In this document: piece by piece, positions 1 through 19,900 of the stretch
Position numbering within the stretch: the first letter of the stretch is position 1
Layout of the letters: every line of letters begins with the position of its first letter
Notes under the pieces: model-generated
The model's database searches: none
The model's input: only the letters and a program-made list of their open reading frames with translations
Told to the model about the DNA's origin: nothing
NCBI RefSeq assembly: GCF_014839835.1
Contig: NC_071633.1
Coordinates: 17,909,001-17,973,000 of the forward strand
Origin: Dryobates pubescens
Lineage: Eukaryota > Chordata > Aves > Piciformes > Picidae
Direction of reading: 5' to 3'
Length of the DNA: 64,000 bases
Made by a program: the position numbers and the translations under genes

Positions 1-3000
1 TCTACACTGCAGGCACACCACGAGGAAACCCAACAGAGAGGGTTAGTTGCAGGGGAAGACAAAGACCTCTGACAGCCTTCTCTGGCTGCTTTTCTAAAGC
101 AAGCTATCCATCTATCCTGACCCCCACCGTGCTGGCAAGGTAACACTCAGCACACTTAATGAGTCACTGGTGGTCACAGGACAGGTCAGCAGCAGTGCTC
201 TGATTAGATACTGGGACCAAGTCCTGGCTGCACTGGCATTTCCCACAGACTTCAGCTGGGAAAGGAATTTCAAATGCAGACTTCATGCTTGCATTTCAAC
301 ACAGACAGTGGTCAGCTATTGGTTATTTCTTAGGTAAGGAATCAGTACCCCCATACTTTTAACTGAGTCTAGACTGAACAGCTTGCTGGGACTGAATCAG
401 AGACAGAGACAAAGCACAGCCTGTCTGTTGGACCCCATTCAGCATTTCTACCACCACGTGGTCACAAAGACCAACATCCCCCATTCCATTTATCCCCTTC
501 AGAGCCATCCTGCAGCACATGTGGCACCCTGAGATAATCCTCCCAGCCACACTACCTGTGACTCCTGCAGCCCATTCTGACATGGCCTGAGCTCTCAACT
601 CTCAAACGTGGGAGCACTTAGAAAGGAAAACCTGGTGTTGAGCAAGGAAACACCAGGAGGACTGTCAGCATCTTCTTCACCTGCACCATGCTGCCTTTTG
701 CTCCTCTACACAACCTCATCAGGCCATCACTGCATCCAGTCCCCATTTAGCTCAATGGATGCAGATATATTTTGGGTTATATCCTTATCAAAAGCACTGT
801 GATTAGAGTGAGACAGTTACATGACACCCAGATTTGTACAGTATGCCCTGCAGAAGACAGCTCACATTTCCTCCTGCTTGTGCAGAGCTTCCTTGCTCTG
901 AGGCTTGCCTACAGAGGAGTGTTCCAAGCTCTGAATACCAAGCAGCACATATCCTTGGCTGCACATCTCATGTGCGTAACTGCTGCTCTGAGGAGCAGCA
1001 GCATTTCGAAGCGGAACGACACAAGCTGCTGAACATTATTAGAGCAAGTCCAAGAACACTCCTGCAGCTTAACAGTACCAGGAGTGCCTGCCAACATCTC
1101 CCAATACTAACAGGCAAAGCTCCTCTGTCACATGTTGAATACATTTAGAATGAGCCCACTCTGCTGCCCACTAGATCACCAAAATAGAACAGGTACCCTG
1201 TGCTCAGCACTCACTGCGACTTGACCAGAGCAAGACAATGAAGTTCAGGCAATTGCAAGGGGATTTAGCTCTGGCATCAAACTGAGTGAATTAAGGCTCT
1301 GGGTGTGTTGGCTTTTGTTTTCTCACTCTTATGCCAAATGGGAGACAGAGTTCCATTTGCATATTGTAAGGATGAAGTTTTAGCCACGGTTATAATGCAG
1401 GCGAGTAAAAACCTGCCGGTGCCACATACCCTGTGGCATTCACTTGCTACACAGGCAGCATCTGCAGGGATGGCCACTGCAGCTCAGTGCAGAGAGATGA
1501 GCACAAGGGTAGGAGGAGCACAGGCTTGCCCTGGTAGCTCACCCACCTGCAAACCAGCCAGCACAGACATCACTGCACACACTGCCACTCACACCAGTAT
1601 CCTTCTGGGAACGTTTTTACTGTGACTTGTCTCTCCTACAGCTTCCCATCAGGTGATGCCAAAGAAGCATGGAAAATGTGTGTGCATGCCCAGTCATGAC
1701 ACTATAATTAGCCTCAGCAGCAATGCTTCTTTCAAGAGCTCTAACCACAGCCCCTAAGAGCACAAGGTTCACTATCACACATTATCAGACTTGCAAAGAT
1801 TATTCCCCCCCCCTTCATCTAATGATGTAATTAGAGCTGCTTTCCAACAAGTACCCCACTGCCACAGACTGGGATGCTTGGTGTGCCTTTGAGGGGAACT
1901 AAACCAACAGAAGTTGATCAGAGACTGGAGGTCCAAACCAGCTCTTCTCCCAGGCAGCTCTTGGTGCTGCTGCAGCTGGGCAGGGATGTGACTGCCAACT
2001 TCATTTGAAAGGGAAGAATCAGGAAAACAAAAATCCTTTCATTTTCAGGCAAGTGTCACAAACCTGATTTTGATCTCCCATCACTCTTCCCTCTCTCCAG
2101 ATGGCTGAGCCATCATGTGAACTAATTATTATTATTTTTTAAATAAGAGAAGTAAATGGCACCAACACAAAACCCAAGAGAATACACTGAATGGGAGAAT
2201 AAGACAAAAAGATTTCACCTGTGTGAAAGATTTTTCTCTGTGCCTTTAACTCCCATTTAAAAGAAATGGAAAAAGATTTCAACAGTGCTGTTCAGTGAAG
2301 CCTTCACTGAGCAAGAAGGGACCATGTAGCCTGCTCCCTGCATGAGTTATTTTTGTTTCTCTTTTCAGCTACATCAGATTTCCCCCCTTACTCGTTACAT
2401 TACAGATAAACAGAGTCAAAGACAAGCTGAGTTTCCTTTCCTTTCTGCATCACTACTGTTTTCCACCTGTCAGAGCAGCTCACTGGTGAACAGCCTCCCA
2501 AGAGAGCTGACAGGGTCTGAAGGAGATTAAGGATGCTGCTGCTGCATGACAGCAGAGGACTAAGCTGATTGAGCTGGGGAGGTTGTTCAGCTGAGCATAA
2601 ATCAGCCTTACAAAGGGGAGGAAGGGCTGGATCTCACACGAGGATGACAAGTATGCAGGTAACAGTCACAACAGTGAATAGCTAATTACACAGGGTTAAG
2701 GACACACTAATGAGAGCAGTACTAAAGCAGAGATGTTTGGGTGTGCTGCTGTCTGCACTGTTATCAAACACTGCCTGTGAAGCCTACATGGCTATGTCCT
2801 CAACACTCTGCTGTCTGCATGCTCTCTTTTGCTGGGCTGATGTCTGCTGCCCACTGCCTGATTCTGGTGGTAGTTAGCAGAAGGAATTCCCTTCAGCTTC
2901 AGCTCGCAGAGCTGGCATATGAGAACTGCTCCTTTCGTTCTGAAACGCAGAAGATGCAGTACAGAAGTCACTGAGATGACAATAAACAGGGACCATTAGT

Positions 3001-3454
3001 GTCCAGTGTACAGACACAGCAACATATTAGCCTCAAATGCAGGCCATTGAACATGCCTGGTGGGTCACCCAGCTGCTGGGGTCAATTCCCCCCACCTCCC
3101 CCTCCCTTGATCTCAGAAGGAAATTCTCAGGTTGCAGGCTCAATTCAGCACTCAAAATCCTTTTCTTACTTAAGAATATCATCTTATGGTGAATTGAATC
3201 AAACACAAATAGCACAAGCAGGCTTCAAAAGGACTATAATAAGAGGGTGACTGGTTTTCCAAGAAGGAGAAGGAAGGCCTGTGCCAGGAGCTGGGAACAA
3301 CCTGATAATACGACGTGCAGGGGACAAGATGACGTCCCAGGCTTTCTAGAAACAATGACTCAAACAAGAAAGCAGAAGGACAAAGCCTAGGCTGGGGCTG
3401 TTTCAGCTGTGTGACAGCACAATCGTCAGGGAGGGCACTTGCTGAGCCTGCTGT

Positions 3455-3528
3455 CAGGCGACCTGAGCTGGGCTCCTGGCTCTGACGCTGCCCTCCTGCG
3501 TGACCTTGGGCAAGTCCCTTCAACAGTA
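3455..3528 (+). repeat. MIR-like ancient SINE fragment
   Basis: The stretch carries the MIR core signature: 'cctggctctg', then a short variable gap, then 'gtgaccttgggcaagtc' followed by 'ccttcaac'. This is the best conserved part of mammalian-wide interspersed repeats and related amniote SINEs. Only about 70 bp can be followed. Assignment is from memory of the consensus; a RepeatMasker search would settle the subfamily. Confidence 0.6.
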
Positions 3529-4005
3529 CCTGCACCAGCAAGGACTGGACCAGCAACCACTACTCCTTTTCTTCTTGGATGGTTAGGTTTTAGAAACAAA
3601 AAAACATGCCTCAAGCACCTCAGGAATCTCTGATACTACTTTATAGTGCCTTCACCTTGCAGCTGTTTTCTGGGGAATTCAGCATGGCAATACAGAGCTT
3701 GTTGCCATGCAAGTGTCCTCTCAAAGAACACCACACACCTGTTACAGTTCTGAGGGGAATTAGCCAGGTATGAACTCTACAAAATGCAATGAGACTGACA
3801 CAGAAGATTCCCTTTCTGCCTGTCACTAAGGAAGCTCCTGTGCCACTGGGTGGACAAGCAGTAGCTTTGGAGAGGCACAAGTAACACCACATGCTGTCTC
3901 TTCTGTGGAAAATGTAATGCCAAATACTGTCCACACTTCTGCTTAAACTCCAGTACAGCTCTGATGTGTTTGTTAGTATCCATTAACCATTTCCTTGCCA
4001 AACCA

Positions 4006-4160
4006 GATCATAGAATCACAGAATTGTCAGGGTTGGAAGGGACCTCAAGGATCATCCAGTTTCACTCCCCCTGCCATGGGCAGGGACACCTCACAGTACA
4101 TCAGGTTGCTCAGAGCCACATGCAGCCTGGCCTTAAAAACCCTCAGGGATGGGGGAAAAA
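4006..4160 (-). repeat. CR1 LINE fragment, 3' end
   Basis: Antisense CR1 tail: 'atcatagaatcacagaatt', then 'agggttggaagggacctca', then the usual 'ccctgccatgggcagggacacctc' type block. The element is heavily 5'-truncated. It lies about 0.45 kb upstream of the first CSRP3 coding exon. Confidence 0.9.
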
Positions 4161-4589
4161 CTGAGGGGATAAGGTTACAGCAGGATACAAGGGAGGGCAG
4201 GATTGCAAGAAAATGATTGTTGTTTGGGAAATAAATCCTAGATCCACTTCTCCAGAAGAGGTTTGAGTGATCCTGGCACTTTTTCACCAAAGTATCTCAG
4301 AATCATTTTGTGCATTTGCCATCACAATATATCTAGCTAAGGAATATCCTTATTCACACAAAAGGATCACATGGGACAGAGGATTAAGAGTGCCTTTGCC
4401 CCACAAAGCATTGGGTTAGGACCCTCACCCAAGGCTAGGACACATTCCTGCCACTGCACAAGGATCTAGCATATTGCTGGTATGTAACAACAGTTGACTG
4501 GAGAGAGGAAAACAAGGATAATAGAACAGACTAAATCAAACTGTTCTGTTCAAAATGATTCACTTTTGCTGTTGTGCTTATCTCTGTAA

Positions 4590-12363
<7,774 letters not shown>

Positions 12364-12569
12364 GAAGAAATGGACGCAACACTCCGACCGCTCCTGGTGC
12401 CACCAAGTGTGAGCTGCCAAGTAAAACATTAAGCATCACATATTGCTAAAACCTAGGGCATTCTTTACTTGCAGAAAAATGAAAGTCTGTGAGCTTGTAT
12501 CTTAAGAAATTTTTAGAATAGTTGAAGAAGGTACAGTGCTAAACCAAGTTTCATGTTTGTATGACAGTA

Positions 12570-12575
12570 AATAAA
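12570..12575 (+). terminator. CSRP3 poly(A) signal, proximal
   Basis: AATAAA about 0.2 kb after the CSRP3 stop codon. A second AATAAA follows at 12947-12952, so two 3' ends are possible. Confidence 0.6.
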
Positions 12576-12946
12576 GACAAAAACCTTAAGGAACAATACT
12601 GCTTCTTAAACTAGTATTGACCACACTTTAGACTGGAATGTTAGAGACTCAGCACACTGTCCCATAGAGAGAGAGAGAAACCTTCTGAAGCACAAGGGGC
12701 AGAGTGCCCTGATTCAGGCTGTGGTTTCCTTCCTTCAGACTCTTAGCCTGTCTGCATCTCTACCTATCCCCCAGAGGCGTTTGGAACATGCTGACATTTT
12801 GTTATGGCAAAGTAGATGTTAATCACTTGGAGACAATTAATAAGGATTTGAAATTCTTTCTCTCCAAGGCAGATACTCCTGAAGTAGAACAGTATTTCCT
12901 GAGAATACAGTGTTGTCAGCTTTGTTATTGCATGTTTCCAAGCTAC

Positions 12947-12952
12947 AATAAA
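12947..12952 (+). terminator. CSRP3 poly(A) signal, distal
   Basis: AATAAA about 0.58 kb after the CSRP3 stop. It gives a 3' UTR length usual for this gene and is the last clear signal before the convergent ZDHHC13 end. Confidence 0.6.
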
Positions 12953-13495
12953 GCACTGATACTGCTTCACATGATTTTTACTTGTATTTGCTTGGGCTTT
13001 TATGTTCTACAGTGCCACAGATAAATGCATTGCACAGAGATGAATGAAACCCCCCCCATTTCTTAACCACAACAATTGTGTTTCATTAGCCTGTTTTACT
13101 CTCATGCTGTCAGTTCTTGATGGTATTTAATTTTCTGATCTTGATCTGTTTCCCTGCTTGCTTTCATTATCACCTACTTGGACTTGTATTCAAAGCCACA
13201 CCGCCCTGCTGAGCATTCCAGGTGATGTTGTAGCTTTTGCTTGTGAACATGGTTGACATCTAGCTAGCAAGGATTCATGCATGCAGCTGGGACTAACTCC
13301 CCCTCCCTATCTTCCCTCATCAGCTTCCCCATTTCCATACACTAAGAGAACACAGAAAGATACAAACACAAGGCAAAGAGTCAGGGTTTTTCTCATGGCT
13401 TTGTGCTTACCTCTTCTTAAAACACTTCACTGGTCACACAGCCCTTCAATCCATCTCAGTCTGTAAAAAACACACTTAGAAGCATAAAGTTCTAG

Positions 13496-13501
13496 TTTAT
13501 T
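13496..13501 (-). terminator. ZDHHC13 poly(A) signal
   Basis: TTTATT on the + strand, that is AATAAA on the gene strand, about 0.43 kb after the ZDHHC13 stop. Another candidate is at 13632-13637. A third at 13901-13906 lies too close to the stop to be likely. Confidence 0.5.
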
Positions 13502-13928
13502 CCATGTAAACTCTCCAAATACAAAGACTTCATCGAGGCTTTCACAACATCAGCAATAAAATGACAAGGTAGTTATAACAGTAAGTTTTAAACTATGAAC
13601 ATCCTCCTTGTTTTCCCAAAGGCAATCTGATTTTATTCTCTGAAAAAAATAAAAGCAGAGTACAAACATGGTTTAGAAACTCTACCTCAAGGACCTACCT
13701 TTAAAAAATATACTCTCAGTGTCATCTCAGCACATCCAATTTCCAAGTTTCAGCTCAAACTATCAACACAGACACACAGTGCTTGTTCCATATACAAACC
13801 TGCTGCAGCTTATGCAAGAGAAGTTTAATATCTGAAACAACAATGACAATAAAACCCAAGCAACTTCAGCAGAATTTGTAGAAGTCACAAAACAGCCACT
13901 TTTATTTAGCTTTCAACTCAGCCAAACT

Positions 13929-16900
13929 TCATACAGGATGGACATTCTTCTCCTTTGTCAGATGAAAAAGGTTGTACTGCTTGGTCCAGTCAACTGTATT
14001 GGGTCTGAACATCCCAAAGCAACTACACTGGAAAAAGTCTGCAAGATTCTGGAAGCATCCAAGACTGAAAAGGAGAGAAAGATCTCTTAATAAACCAAAC
14101 CAAAGAAGACTGCAAGCACCAAAAATAAGTACTGTCTTGTGTTGAATGTGTAAGATACAAGGCTGTCAATGAGGACATTGACATAAGAACAGGTCTCTGT
14201 TGAGCATTAATCCTCTGTTGGATTTTTACAACCTACATGACATTAAAGAGTGAGAGCAAGTGAAATTCAACTCAGATATTCACAAGTTAGTACTCAGCAA
14301 GAGCTCAGCAGTTAACACATGAGGACACACAGGCTTCTAGTCTAACAAGGAAATGTTGGTAAACTTCTCTGTTCAGCCAAATACTGCAAGAGATGCCAAA
14401 AAGGGGGCAGTTCATACCTTAATTCTATTTCTGAACCTACAGAACAGGCATAAATGAACAAGTGAAAGGACAACACCCTCCCAGCCCTAAACAGGACTGC
14501 CTGGTTAATGCTATAGACTGATTTTGGCACACCTTATAAACACAGGCATGCAGAAAGAAGCCCAGGAGCTCCTGCACTGGGTGTTTATTTCCTAGGGCAA
14601 AGAAGTTCTCAGCAAGGAAAATGAAATCCATTCCCTCCTCTCAGCACAGGCATGACTGGCACATCCACAGCCTACTGCTTTTTTGCATTTATGAATCATA
14701 GAATGGCTCAGGTGGGAAGGAACCTCAGAGATCATCTCCCACCTCCCAGCCATGGGCAGGGAGGCCTCTCACTTGGCTTGGCTGCTTGAGGCCTCATCCA
14801 GTCTGGCCTTGAACACCCCCAGGGAGGAGGCATCCACAACCTCCCTGGGCAACCTATTCCAGAGAGTCTCACTACCTTCACACTGAAGAGCTTCTTCTTA
14901 AGATCCAGTCTAAACCTACTCTCCCTCCGCCTAAAGCCCTTTGTCCTGTTGCTGGACACCCTCCTGAAAAGCCCCTCTCTAGTATCTCTTCAGGTATTGG
15001 AAGGCAGCTCTAAGGTCCTCTCTAGGCTCAACAACCCCAGTTCCCTCAGCCTATCCCCCACAGCAGAGGTGCTCCTGCCCCTGGATCACCTTTGTAGCCC
15101 TCCTCTGGTGTCACTTCAACAGCTCTGTGTCCTCCTTATGCTGGGGACACCAGTACTGGACACAGTGTTTGAGGTGGGGTTTCACAAGAGCAAAGTAAAG
15201 GTGCAGAATCCCCTCTCTTGCCTGCTGGCCACACTCAAATCAGTACTGATAAAAATACATGCTTAAAATACACTGTTCACTAATACTCACTTGTATGGAG
15301 TTCTCCTGAGTGAGACAGGATGCTTAGATGATTTTCCCTGTGTCAGAAGGTTCATTCTTTCATGTGAGGTCAATCCCAGGAACGCGATCTTACCGAAAAG
15401 GAAATGCAAGTAATGGTTAAAACATGAAGAGCACTGATTAAAATTCTGGTGAGACTAAAAGGTACCATTAGGAAGAGAGGGAGGAGAGGTTGGCTGTGTC
15501 TAACAAGTAACTACTGCCATAATTAATGACTTAAAAGTAGGATTTTAAATGTCACTTGGACTGAAATGGAACCCAGCAAGCTGTAACATTAACGACTCCA
15601 CGGAGAAGGCAGCTTAATTGGATGGCTCTGAAGACTGCACCATTACAGATGTCTGTACAAGGCTGAGACCCATGGCAGCTAAGCACCATCTCCTCAGGCT
15701 TTGTCTACATCCTACCACACAACCTGACAGAAAAAGATTCCCTGAAAAGCACAAAGCAGCTTCTCAAAAAAGGTTAAGTAGCTGTCAGAGACTCGATGCT
15801 CTCCTCCCCCTCTACTGGGCCCAGCTGAGACCACACCTGCAATACTGTGTCTGCTCATGTTGAGATGCAGCCTCCTGTGTCCCAGCTTGTGCCCACTCTT
15901 CCTTGTCCTATCACTGGGCACCACCAAAAAGAGCCTGGCCCCTTCATCCTGACACCCACCCCTCAGACATTTATAGACACTGATCCCCTCTCAGCCTTCT
16001 CTTCTCCAGACTAAACAGCCCCAGGGCTCTCAGCCTTTCTTCACAGCGGAGATGTTCAAGTTCCTCAATCACCCTCACAGCCTCCACTGGGACTCTCTCC
16101 AGAATACCCCTGCCTCTCCTGAACTGGGGAGCCCAGAACTGGACACAGTATTAGTCAAGCAAGTTTCTTGCCCAATAAACCCAGAACTTGGTCACAGGAA
16201 CGATTTGCAGACTGTGATTTTACTTTTAACAGGGCAATGCGGAGTGCACAAGTACCTGGGAAACAAAGCTCTGCCCCTAGATTTAAGAAAAGCACCTAGA
16301 TATGACATTAGTCAAGGAAAGCAGGCACAAAGTATTTATGGCAGCAAATCATCTAGGGAGGAGTTTTAATACAATGACTTAAAGAGAGAAGCCCAAACTG
16401 AAGCAGAGCAATACCTGATAAAGCTGAAGCATTAGCGACAGCGAAGCCCAGGCCGTATGGAAACAGCCTATGGCAAAGATGTAAGAAACCCAGGGAGAAC
16501 ACAGAGTTATCTGGGTGAAGTACATCCAGGCTCCATCCTGCTGATAACTTGTTGCACAATGGTTTGACCAATCTGAAAAGATGCACAAACAGTTAATTGC
16601 AAGAACTGAGCAAAGATTTGCATAGCACGGGCAGCACATAGCAACACGCTCTAGAAACAGCACGCTTGACAGATCATGTTCCCACTGAGAAGCACCCACG
16701 TGGACAGGTGACTGCTTGCTGTTCTGGCTGCATCACCTCCACATCAGGTGTTTACTAACTCCCTCTGCTTTGCAGCTGTGTTCTAGGGCTGTGTTCATTC
16801 ATCCTAAGGAACTACACTCTAAGAGCTCTCTTCCCTCCTCCAAGAAGTGTCGTCATTCCCCACATTACTAGTTTGAATTTACAAATGACATAGAATACAT

Positions 16901-19900
16901 AGAATAGAATACATATACATATATACAGCTTTCCTCTGTTTGAGGTTATCACTACTTTTAAAACCAAAAAGAACCTTTTTGCAAGTGCTCAGTATGGGTA
17001 TTTCCAAGCAATAAAATCAAGCCTCTGCAATAATATATTTACAAACTAATTTTCCTATTGCAGTAAAGTGCATGCAGACTAGAACCTGCAGCCTGACCTT
17101 CCTCCACATGGCTTCACTTTTTTCATCTCTAACTGCTTTCTGATATGGTGTTTTTCAGTGGACATCCCCCCAGAGCTGTATGTTAGTTTTGATTAAACAC
17201 AAATCTCACACACAAATATTTGACCAGAGACTCAGATCTGATATATTTGCACATAAACACCTAATAACATTGGTGAGATATGGGACCACCTGCACAGGTC
17301 TAACTACACTTGCTGAAAAGGAACTGGTGAAAAAACCACCACACACACACACATATCCTTGAAAGCTAAATTACAACCAGTTCATGGATACCTACACAGC
17401 AGAGTTCCATAAAGCAGGCAGACACCAGTCATAGTCAGGAAGGAGAGGAAGAGCAGGTAGTAACGGTGGTTCCCAACGCCTGCATTTGAGGCAAGGAGGA
17501 AGATTGACATGTTACCACCCTGCAGTATTTGCATTTCCCCTTCAGTTAACAGAAATGAAGAGAATCAAAAGCACTTCTCATTATTGCCTCTGCTACCCTC
17601 AAGAGAGTTTGACAAAGCTGATTTCTTTCTCAACTTTCTCCAGTAAGCCATCCCAATGTATATAAGACAATTAATTCTGATGAAGTCCACCAGGATTTGT
17701 CTCTCCTTCCAAGCATGCCTTCAGCTGTTTTAGCTAGATGAGGACTAATTATGCAACCACAGCTCTCCCCATGCACACTACAATTGTCTCAAATGAATGA
17801 AAAATCTAAGCTATTCAACTTAATTGTTTGACCTTCACAACCACAAAGCTATGCATAAAAGCCCCAGACTTCTGGCAGGGAAACATTTACACGAAGATAG
17901 ACAATTATTTTCTCTTTAAATCACAATTGGCATGGCTCAAGGGTTTGAGCAATGCATCAGAAGGATGTCTCCCCATCTTGTAAACAGCAGACACCAGAAA
18001 AGCATTCCCCATTGTTTAACATTACAGAAAAGCTGTTGGCAAAAGGATATGCTGGAAATCTATTGCTACAGATGGAAAGCTCTGGCCTTTCTATCTTGAG
18101 CATCAGCAGTGATGAGATAGAAAGGAAGAAGGTTTCTCAGAGAACACAGGAATATAAAAACCAGCCCTGTGGGGTTATCTCAGTGCTCCAGCTGCTCCAT
18201 GTCACTGTCTCCACAGTGACAACATGCAGCATTAGGTCAGGAGGACAAACGAGCCTGGCCACTTCCTAGAGCTCCTTCTCCTCTCCCACAGCTACTGCAT
18301 TAAAATGTCAGTGTGCATTCTTGCCTAGTTCTGTTTGGGTCTTCTTTCACACACGTTGTCAAAAGGTTGTCTAATCCCTTTCTGAACCTCCTGATACTGG
18401 CTGTATCTGCACACCCTTAGAGCAGGAAGCTCCAAAATGTCATTATCTGCCATGTAAAGACATTTTTATCCTGACCAATTTGAAATGCAATTGCTATTTT
18501 CACTGAGGCTCCCCTAGTTCTAGTATGATGTGCTTGGCAAATAGCAGTTCTGCCTTCACTTTAGACACCATCTTCATTGTTTTGGGGGTTTGGGTTTTGG
18601 GTTTGTTTGGGCTTTTTGTTTTCAAAATCTCAGTCCTATTCCCTCTTGCTTCTTCTCTCAAGTGTCCCAGAATTTTTGGTCTCTGCTCTTAGGGTGAATA
18701 CTCCATCCCTTTAAACATCTGAGTTTTTCTTTCTCTCTACCATCCAACTCATTTGCCTCTGATACTCTTCGACACCAGCTGTGTATTCTTGTATCAGGTG
18801 TGCTTTCTCTCTCTAAGGAGATAAATGCTACTTCTGTAACTTTTAAAATACATGGCATTTGCAAACTGAATGTAACAGCATTCTCACCTATGCATTGTCC
18901 AATCCACAGAGAATGCTGATCATATCTGGCCACACAGGAATCACAGGCAAGGCAATGCATAGATCTCAAGGGCTTCCTCACCTAGTTGAGGATGGAGGGA
19001 AAGAACAGTCACAGCAAAAGCATCTGTTTTGCTCACAGTTTAGGACACCATTCCATGGGCACCTTTCTATTTTGTACAATTTACTGTACAACAGACCCCA
19101 CAGCCCAGAATACAGATGAGAACTACAGACCCAGTACTGAACAAATCCTCACTTACAAGGCAAGAAGTGCAAAACGTTCTGAAGTCCAAGCAACCTGCTT
19201 CCGCGAGGGCTGCAATGTTCTGAAACACAGAGGAGTTCTCACTTACATTTGCTTCACATTTTCAAGTGCATCTATGAAGTTAAATTTGCAGTTCATCAAC
19301 ATTTTGACTGCCAGCACCAAGTCCTTGCTATTCAAAAAGGTCCAGGCTAATGCAGCATTATTCTGTGTTGCCATAATTAATTAATACTGTGACTGAAATG
19401 CTCTTATAAATGAGATGGTATTAAGATACAAGGGACCTCTCATACAGTCAGCCAGCCAGCCTTCAGAGGGATGAAGAGACCTGCTACATTTACTGTTCCT
19501 TTACAAGTACTAGACAACAAGACAACATTTACTAGTTCTGTAGCAGCAAGTTCAAATTGCAGCTTGTTCTCTCTGGCAATCTGCAGAACTAGAGCCTGAT
19601 GGAGAGCAGAAAGACCACAAGCAAAATGCTTTCCTTAATCCACAGGCTGGGGAGACCAAGAGGGAGGCAAGGCAATTATGGCAGGATGATGAAGATAAGA
19701 AAAGAAGCAGTAGTAAGAGAAATCAGCTATGATCTAAAGACTCTTTAAAAGAAAAAAAAAGTAGACAAGTATTGCACCACTGGTGACAGGTTGGACTTGA
19801 TGATCTTTAAGGTCTTTGCCAACCTTATTGATTCTATGACTTTCAGGTTTATCAGAGCTGCACAGGACCACCAAGCAAACCAAAAGTACTTATGTGCTGC

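Noticed and set aside
16155-16370. Possible continuation of the CR1 fragment, or an LTR-like segment
   Set aside because: I recognise no CR1 block and no paired terminal repeats; it looks like unique intron sequence. I saw no convincing retroviral element anywhere in the window.
17338-17356. Short CA repeat
   Set aside because: It is too short to be more than a chance microsatellite.
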